DNA of 41,134 bases. Source: an uncultured Caulobacterales bacterium. Its GTDB lineage: Bacteria; Pseudomonadota; Alphaproteobacteria; Caulobacterales; Caulobacteraceae. The position numbers were made by a program, and so were the translations under genes. The notes beneath the pieces were generated by a model. It saw only the letters and a list, made by a program, of their open reading frames with translations, was not told the DNA's origin and searched no databases. Below, piece by piece: positions 35,989 to 41,134 of the stretch. Each line of letters opens with the position of its first letter. Positions within the stretch are counted from its first letter, which is position 1. The stretch lies in the NCBI GenBank assembly GCA_903862425.1, contig CAIOYC010000023.1:1-41134 (forward strand), read 5' to 3'.

Positions 35989-38900
35989 GAGGGGTGGCCC
36001 TCCGGCTCGGCGTCGTCAGGCCCGCCGTCACGACCGAGATCGCGGCGTTCCTGCTCGTCCTGCGCTTCGTCCTGGCCACGGGTCGGGTTCTGCCCGCTCT
36101 GGCCGCGCTCGTAGCGGACGGGACTTTCCGGATCGCGCTTGGACAGGCGCTGGGCTATCTTGTCGAACCAGATGTAGATGACCGGCGTGGTGAACAGGGT
36201 CAGCAGCTGCGAGGCGATCAGGCCGCCGATGATGGAGATGCCGAGCGGCATGCGCAGCTCCGACCCCATGCCGCCGCCGAGCCACAGGGGCACCGCGCCG
36301 AGCAGGGCCGCCATGGTGGTCATCAGGATGGGACGCAGACGAAGCAGCGCCGCCTGGTGGATCGCGCTCTGCGAATCCATGCCCTCGTTCCGCTCCGCAT
36401 CGAGGGCGAAGTCGATCATCATGATGGCGTTCTTCTTGACGATGCCGAACAGCAGCACGATGCCGATGATACCGATCACCCCGAGATCCTGACCCGCCAG
36501 CAGCAGGGCCAGCAGCGCGCCGATGGCGGCCGATGGTAGGGTCGACAGGATGGTGACCGGGTGGACGAAGCTCTCATAGAGCACGCCCAGCACGATGTAG
36601 ATCGCCACCACCGCCGCCAGCACCAGCCACAGCTCGTTTGAGAGCGAGGACTGGAAGGCCGCCGCCGCGCCGAGGAAGGTAGTGTTCACCGAGGCGGGGA
36701 TTTTCATATCCTTCTCGATGGCCTTGACCTTGTCGACCGCCGTTCCGAGGGCCACGCCCTTGCCGAGGTTGAAGGAGATGGTCGCCGCCGGGAACTGGCC
36801 CACATGGGTCACCAGCAACGGCGAGGTCTGCTCGCGCACCGTGGCGATGGCGGTCAGCGGCACGTTCGTGCCCGAGCTGGACTGCAGATAGATCGAAGCC
36901 AGGGCGTCGGGTGAACGCTGCAGGTCCGGCTGGCTTTCGAGGATCACCCGGTACTGGTTGGACTGGGTGAAGATGGTGGAGACGATGCGCTGGCCGAAGG
37001 CGTCGTAGAGGGCGTTGTCCACCGAGGAGAGCGACACGCCGAGGCGCGCGGCGGTATCGCGGTCCACGTCGATATAGGCCGACAGCCCCTTGGTCTGGGC
37101 GTCGCTCGACACCGTCTCGAACTGCTTCAGCGTGCTGAGCTTGTCCACCAGCTGTTGCGACAGGTTGGCGAGCAGGGCCGGATCCGCGCCTTCCAGCACG
37201 AACTGGTACTGCGTGCGGCTAACATTGGAGTCGATGGTCAGATCCTGCACCGGCTGGAAGTAGCCGACCATGCCGGTGACGTTGGCGGTCTCGCGCTGCA
37301 GGCGGCGGATCACTTCGGAGGCGTCGGCGCGGTGCTGGTCGATATCCTTCAGCTGGATCAGCACCCGGCCCTGGTTGAGGGTCTGGTTCTGGTTGTCCAC
37401 ACCCACGAAGGAAGAGACGCTGACCACGTCCGGATCGGTGAGGATGGCTTCGGCGAAGGCCTTCTGACGCTGACCCATCTCAGAATAGGAGATGGTCTGC
37501 GAAGCCTCGGTCACGCCCTGGATCAGGCCGGTGTCCTGGGTCGGGAACAGGCCCTTGGGAATGATGATGTAGAGAAAGGCGGTGAGTACGAAGGTGCCGA
37601 TGGCGATGAACAGGGTCGCCGTCTGACGCGCCAGCACCCAGGTCAGCGCGGTGTCATAGTGCTTGGAAATCCACTGAAAGCCCTCGTCCAGCCGGTGGTT
37701 CAGCCGGCCATAGGCGGTGCGTTTGTCCTCGTTGGGCGCGGACAGCCACAGGGCGCACAGGGACGGCACAAGGGTCAGCGAGACGATGGCCGAGATCACG
37801 ATGGTGATGGCCAGAGTGATGGCGAACTCGCGGAACAGCCGCCCCACCACGTCGCCCATGAACAGCAGCGGGATCAGCACCGCCAGCAGCGACAGGGTCA
37901 GCGAGATGATGGTGAAGCCGATCTCGCCCGATCCGCGATAGGCCGCGGTCTTGCGGTCCTCTCCATCCTCGATGTGGCGCGAGATGTTCTCGATCATGAC
38001 GATGGCGTCGTCGACCACGAACCCGGTGGCGATGGTCAGCGCCATCAGGGTCAGGTTGTTGAGCGAGAACTTGCACAGGTACATCACCGCGAAGGCGCCC
38101 ACGAGCGACAGGGGCACGGCGATGCCGGAGATGGCCGTGGCGGCGAGGTTGCGCAGGAACAGGAACATCACCAGCACGACCAGGGCCACGGACAGGGCCA
38201 GCTCGAACTCCACGTCCTTGACGCTGGCGCGGATGGTGGTGGTGCGGTCGGTGAGCGGGGTCATAACGACCCCCGTCGGCAGGGAGTCCTCGAGCGCCGT
38301 GGCGTCGGGCTTGCCCTTCAGCTTCTCCCGGCACTTGTCGTCGCCGCAATAGGTGAGCGGCAGCATCTTCTTGATCTGGTCCGCCACCTGGATGACGTTG
38401 GCGCCGGGCTGACGCTGGATGTTCAGGATCACCGCGGGCGTCGTGCCGCTGAGGGCGCCCAGATAGCTGTTCTCTGCCCCATCGACGATGGTCGCCACGT
38501 CGCTCAGCCGGATCGGCGCGCCGTTGCGATAGGCGATGATCAGACTCGCATAGTCCTTGGCGGTGGCGAGCTGGTCGTTGGAATTGATGGCGTAGGAGCG
38601 CACCGTGCCGTCGATCTGGCCCTTGGCGCCGTTCACGTTCGCCGAACCGATCGAGGTTCGCAGGGTCTCCAGGGTCAGCCCATAGGAGGCCAGCGCGCGC
38701 GGATTGGCCTGGATCCGTACCGCCGGACGCTGGCCGCCGGAGACGCTCACGAGACCGACGCCGGGCACTTGGCTCAGCTTCTGCGCCAGGCGCGTGTCGG
38801 CGATGTCCTCCACCTGGGTCAGCGGCAGGGTGGTGGACGACAGGGCGATGGACAGGATCGGCGCGTCGGCCGGATTGATCTTGGCGTAGATCGGCGGCGC

Positions 38901-39359
38901 GGGAATGTCCGACGGAAGCAGGTTGCCCGAGGCGTTGATCGCCGCCTGCACCTCCTGCTCGGCCACGTCCAGCGTCAGGGCCAGGCTGAACTGCAGGGTG
39001 ATGATCGAGGCGCCGGCGGACGAGACGGAGGTCATCCGCGCCAGGCCGGGCATCTCCCCGAACTGCCGCTCCAGAGGCGCGGTGATCGACGAGGTCATCA
39101 CGTCCGGTGATGCGCCCGGATAGAAGGTCTGCACCTGGATGGTCGGGTAGTCGACCTCCGGCAGGGCGGACAGGGGCAGGAACTGGAAGCCCACCGCCCC
39201 GGCCAGGAAGATGGCCATCATCAGCAGCGAGGTGGCGATGGGCCGGGAGATGAACAGGTGCGACGGGCTCAGCTGCCCGCGCCCGGGACCGCCCGCGCTT
39301 TCTTCGCCGTCATCCGCGTTGTCGCGGGGCGGCTCCTGGGTCGGGGGACGCTCGCTCAT
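35985..39359 (-). CDS. RND efflux permease (MdtB/MdtC-like)
   Basis: This encodes 1124 residues, the second HAE1 permease. A hydrophilic head of about 35 residues precedes [20 protein letters not shown]. The proton-relay Asp pair is in TM4 ([17 protein letters not shown]). [20 protein letters not shown] and [20 protein letters not shown] are present, and an acidic/Gln-rich cytoplasmic tail of about 45 residues follows the last helix. Near residue 337 an insertion of about 18 residues carries a Cys-x4-Cys ([16 protein letters not shown]) in a periplasmic segment. The ATG at 39359 overlaps the adaptor TGA by 4 bp, and the gene's own stop overlaps the next permease by 4 bp. Confidence 0.95.
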   Translation of the reverse strand: MSERPPTQEPPRDNADDGEESAGGPGRGQLSPSHLFISRPIATSLLMMAIFLAGAVGFQFLPLSALPEVDYPTIQVQTFYPGASPDVMTSSITAPLERQFGEMPGLARMTSVSSAGASIITLQFSLALTLDVAEQEVQAAINASGNLLPSDIPAPPIYAKINPADAPILSIALSSTTLPLTQVEDIADTRLAQKLSQVPGVGLVSVSGGQRPAVRIQANPRALASYGLTLETLRTSIGSANVNGAKGQIDGTVRSYAINSNDQLATAKDYASLIIAYRNGAPIRLSDVATIVDGAENSYLGALSGTTPAVILNIQRQPGANVIQVADQIKKMLPLTYCGDDKCREKLKGKPDATALEDSLPTGVVMTPLTDRTTTIRASVKDVEFELALSVALVVLVMFLFLRNLAATAISGIAVPLSLVGAFAVMYLCKFSLNNLTLMALTIATGFVVDDAIVMIENISRHIEDGEDRKTAAYRGSGEIGFTIISLTLSLLAVLIPLLFMGDVVGRLFREFAITLAITIVISAIVSLTLVPSLCALWLSAPNEDKRTAYGRLNHRLDEGFQWISKHYDTALTWVLARQTATLFIAIGTFVLTAFLYIIIPKGLFPTQDTGLIQGVTEASQTISYSEMGQRQKAFAEAILTDPDVVSVSSFVGVDNQNQTLNQGRVLIQLKDIDQHRADASEVIRRLQRETANVTGMVGYFQPVQDLTIDSNVSRTQYQFVLEGADPALLANLSQQLVDKLSTLKQFETVSSDAQTKGLSAYIDVDRDTAARLGVSLSSVDNALYDAFGQRIVSTIFTQSNQYRVILESQPDLQRSPDALASIYLQSSSGTNVPLTAIATVREQTSPLLVTHVGQFPAATISFNLGKGVALGTAVDKVKAIEKDMKIPASVNTTFLGAAAAFQSSLSNELWLVLAAVVAIYIVLGVLYESFVHPVTILSTLPSAAIGALLALLLAGQDLGVIGIIGIVLLFGIVKKNAIMMIDFALDAERNEGMDSQSAIHQAALLRLRPILMTTMAALLGAVPLWLGGGMGSELRMPLGISIIGGLIASQLLTLFTTPVIYIWFDKIAQRLSKRDPESPVRYERGQSGQNPTRGQDEAQDEQERRDLGRDGGPDDAEPEGHPS

Positions 39360-41134
39360 TGCGGGCCGCCGCCGCCCCCGCCGCCCTGCATGCGCGCACG
39401 CATCTGGGCCCGCAGTTCGGTCATCTTGGCCCGCTGGTCAGGACGCAGGACGCCGTCGATCTGCTTGTCCATGGCCTCACGCGCCGCCTTGCCCGCCGCC
39501 ATGTCTCCGCTCTGGTAAGCAGTCATGATCTTGGGACGGCCCGCGTCGGTGATGGCCTGGATCTTGGCCTGCTGGGCCGGATCGAGGTTCAGCGGGGCGA
39601 ACATGGCCTGCAGGCGCGCGCTCATATGTCCGCCGCCGGAAGCGCCGCTCGCCGCCGGAGCCGCGGCGCCTTGTGCAGGGGCGCCCGACGGAGCGTCCTC
39701 GTGGCCGTGACTGTGCGCCTGACCCGCGACCGTCGCTGTTCCCGCGGCGCCGGGAGCGCTGGCGGTAGCGGCGGGGGCCGGACCCGCAGCGCCCGAGTCC
39801 GCAGCGCCCGGACCCGCAGCGCTCGAGCCAGCGCCGCCGGGCGACATCGCCGTCGATTGGTTGCCGAGCGGGGTCGGGGCCACCGTACCGCCGGGGTGTT
39901 GGCCGGGCTTGCAGCGCATGCCGGCCATAGGGTCGGCGGCCTTGGCCTTGGGGCTGAGCAGACCGAACAGGTTGAACAGCGTCTTGGGCGGCGCCGCCTG
40001 AGGCGCTCCACTCGCCGCTCCACCCGCGCCGCCGCGACCACCGGCCGCCGGAGCTCCACCGCCAGGCGCGCCGCCGGATGCCGCTGCGCCGCCCATCCGG
40101 GCGCCGGCAGGGATGCAGTCGCCGGGCAGGAACACCTTCTGACCATCGCGCAGGCGGTCCGAGCCGTCGGTCACCACGATCTCGTCCGGGTCGAGGCCCG
40201 AAGTAATGGCCGTATTGTCGCCCACCGCCGGACCGGTCTTGACCGTGCGCATCTCCACCGTGTTGGCGGGCGGATTCACCACCCAGACGAACAGGCCGTT
40301 GGCGCCGCGCAGCACGGCGGAAGTCGGGATCAGCACGCTGTCGTGCAGGGTGTCGACCAGCAGGCGGATATTGACGAACTGGTTGGGATAGAGCGCGCCG
40401 TCGCGATTGTCGAAGCGCGCCTTGGCCCGCACCGTGCCGGTGGTGGTGTCCACCTGGTTGTCGAGGGTGAGCAACTGGCCGAGGGCGAGCTGGGTCTTCT
40501 GGGTGCGATCGAACGCCGCCGCCTCGAGCACCGCGCCCGAATGGCTGCGCTTGTTGACCTGCGCCAGGTTGTCTTCCGGCACGGTGAACAGCACGTCGAT
40601 GGGCGTCACCTCGGTGACGACGACGATGCCGTTGGTGTCGCCGGCGGTGACATAGTTGCCCGCATCCACCTGGCGCAAACCCACCCGCCCCGTCACCGGC
40701 GAGGTGATGCGGCAGTAGATCAGGTTCAGCTTCTGCGCGGCGATGGCCGCCTGGTCGTTCTTGATGGTGCCTTCGTACTGACGAACGAGGGCTTTCTGGG
40801 TATCCACCTGCTGGCTGGCGATGGAGTCCTGCGACAGCAGGGTCTCGTAGCGCTTCAGGTCGATACGGGCGTTGTCGAGCAGGGCCTGGTCGTGGGCCAG
40901 CGTACCTTGGGCCTGCAGCAGCGCCTGTTCATAAGGGCGCGGGTCCACCTGGGCGAGGAGCTGGCCCTTGGCGACCATCTGCCCTTCCTTGAACGCCACG
41001 CTCAGCAGTTGTCCCGAGATCTGCGCACGCACCGTCACCGTCTGGGCCGGGGTCGCCGTACCGAGCGCATAGATATAGATCGGGACATCGCCCTTGACGG
41101 ACTTGGCCGCGCCGACCGTGGCCGGAGCGCCGCC
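39356..41134 (-). CDS. RND efflux periplasmic adaptor (MdtA-like) fused to a Spy/CpxP-like C-terminal domain; 5' end outside the window
   Basis: 592 residues are visible; the frame stays open to the right edge ([20 protein letters not shown] precedes the first GTG at 41038), so the start is off-window. The adaptor core follows Mdt[35 protein letters not shown], a coiled-coil hairpin, [20 protein letters not shown], the barrel domain ([20 protein letters not shown]) and a membrane-proximal domain ending [12 protein letters not shown] Gly/Ala/Pro-rich linker of about 150 residues then carries a His-rich patch (AHSHGHED). The last 85 residues read [20 protein letters not shown] and [20 protein letters not shown], the LTxxQ-style pattern of Spy/CpxP periplasmic chaperone-sensors. 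It is the first visible gene of the efflux operon, overlapping the permease by 4 bp. Confidence 0.92.
   Translation of the reverse strand, partial: GGAPATVGAAKSVKGDVPIYIYALGTATPAQTVTVRAQISGQLLSVAFKEGQMVAKGQLLAQVDPRPYEQALLQAQGTLAHDQALLDNARIDLKRYETLLSQDSIASQQVDTQKALVRQYEGTIKNDQAAIAAQKLNLIYCRITSPVTGRVGLRQVDAGNYVTAGDTNGIVVVTEVTPIDVLFTVPEDNLAQVNKRSHSGAVLEAAAFDRTQKTQLALGQLLTLDNQVDTTTGTVRAKARFDNRDGALYPNQFVNIRLLVDTLHDSVLIPTSAVLRGANGLFVWVVNPPANTVEMRTVKTGPAVGDNTAITSGLDPDEIVVTDGSDRLRDGQKVFLPGDCIPAGARMGGAAASGGAPGGGAPAAGGRGGAGGAASGAPQAAPPKTLFNLFGLLSPKAKAADPMAGMRCKPGQHPGGTVAPTPLGNQSTAMSPGGAGSSAAGPGAADSGAAGPAPAATASAPGAAGTATVAGQAHSHGHEDAPSGAPAQGAAAPAASGASGGGHMSARLQAMFAPLNLDPAQQAKIQAITDAGRPKIMTAYQSGDMAAGKAAREAMDKQIDGVLRPDQRAKMTELRAQMRARMQGGGGGGGPQ

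Noticed and set aside
33325..36114. Plus-strand open frame of 929 codons opposite an RND permease
   Set aside because: It is antisense to a complete RND permease, with His/Gly/Asp/Val-rich low-complexity content.
37155..39110. Plus-strand open frame of 651 codons opposite the second RND permease
   Set aside because: It is the same kind of antisense shadow; the opposite strand encodes a full-length pump.

Overview
The window is GC-rich chromosomal DNA from an alphaproteobacterium, most likely Caulobacterales (a Caulobacter/Phenylobacterium-like organism; inferred from gene content and protein style, not from a marker gene). The main reasons are a complete Flp/Tad pilus locus in the Caulobacter order pilA-cpaABCDEF-tadBC, an XRE regulator and HisN of alphaproteobacterial type, and a class A Hsp20 with a ROSE-type leader. 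I found no rRNA, tRNA, CRISPR array, transposase or phage gene. Almost all the DNA is coding, and many neighbouring genes overlap by 4 bp.

Layout. 1-5.5 kb: typA/bipA, a small exported Pro/Ser/Thr-rich protein with a strong terminator, an XRE regulator, hisN, then a minus-strand pair (SCP2-domain protein, lysophospholipase-like hydrolase). 5.5-7.1 kb: an orphan acyl-CoA carboxyltransferase. 7.1-9.6 kb (minus): three exported proteins, two of which are paralogous methyltransferase-fold proteins. 9.6-10.4 kb: hsp20 behind a sigma-32-like promoter and a probable ROSE RNA thermometer. 10.4-16.7 kb: a small basic protein, two tandem 415-residue pentapeptide-repeat proteins, gpmA and uvrB. 16.8-19.6 kb: small exported or unknown proteins, including one with a duplicated Cys-x9-Cys motif and a DUF6572-like protein.

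19.6-29.4 kb: the Tad pilus. An AT-rich control region precedes two tandem Flp pilins. The prepilin peptidase CpaA matures the pilins, CpaB/CpaC/CpaD form the outer-membrane secretin and its partners, CpaE positions the machine, CpaF is the ATPase, and TadB/TadC form the inner-membrane platform. Hairpins after pilA1 and an inverted repeat before cpaB may set pilin output against machine output. An MFS transporter and a PilZ-domain protein follow.

31.1-41.1 kb (minus): a four-gene, translationally coupled RND efflux operon (adaptor, two RND permeases, NodT-type outer-membrane channel) resembling MdtABC plus channel. The adaptor gene runs off the right edge. It is unusual in carrying a long Gly/Ala/Pro linker, a His-rich patch and a C-terminal Spy/CpxP-like helical domain. 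Both permeases also carry uncommon periplasmic insertions.

The strongest candidates for something new are the adaptor-Spy/CpxP fusion, the pair of exported methyltransferase-fold proteins, the pentapeptide pair with a repeated HxxW module, and the small Cys-repeat protein. All functional calls rest on reading the sequence and recalling families; no search was run.
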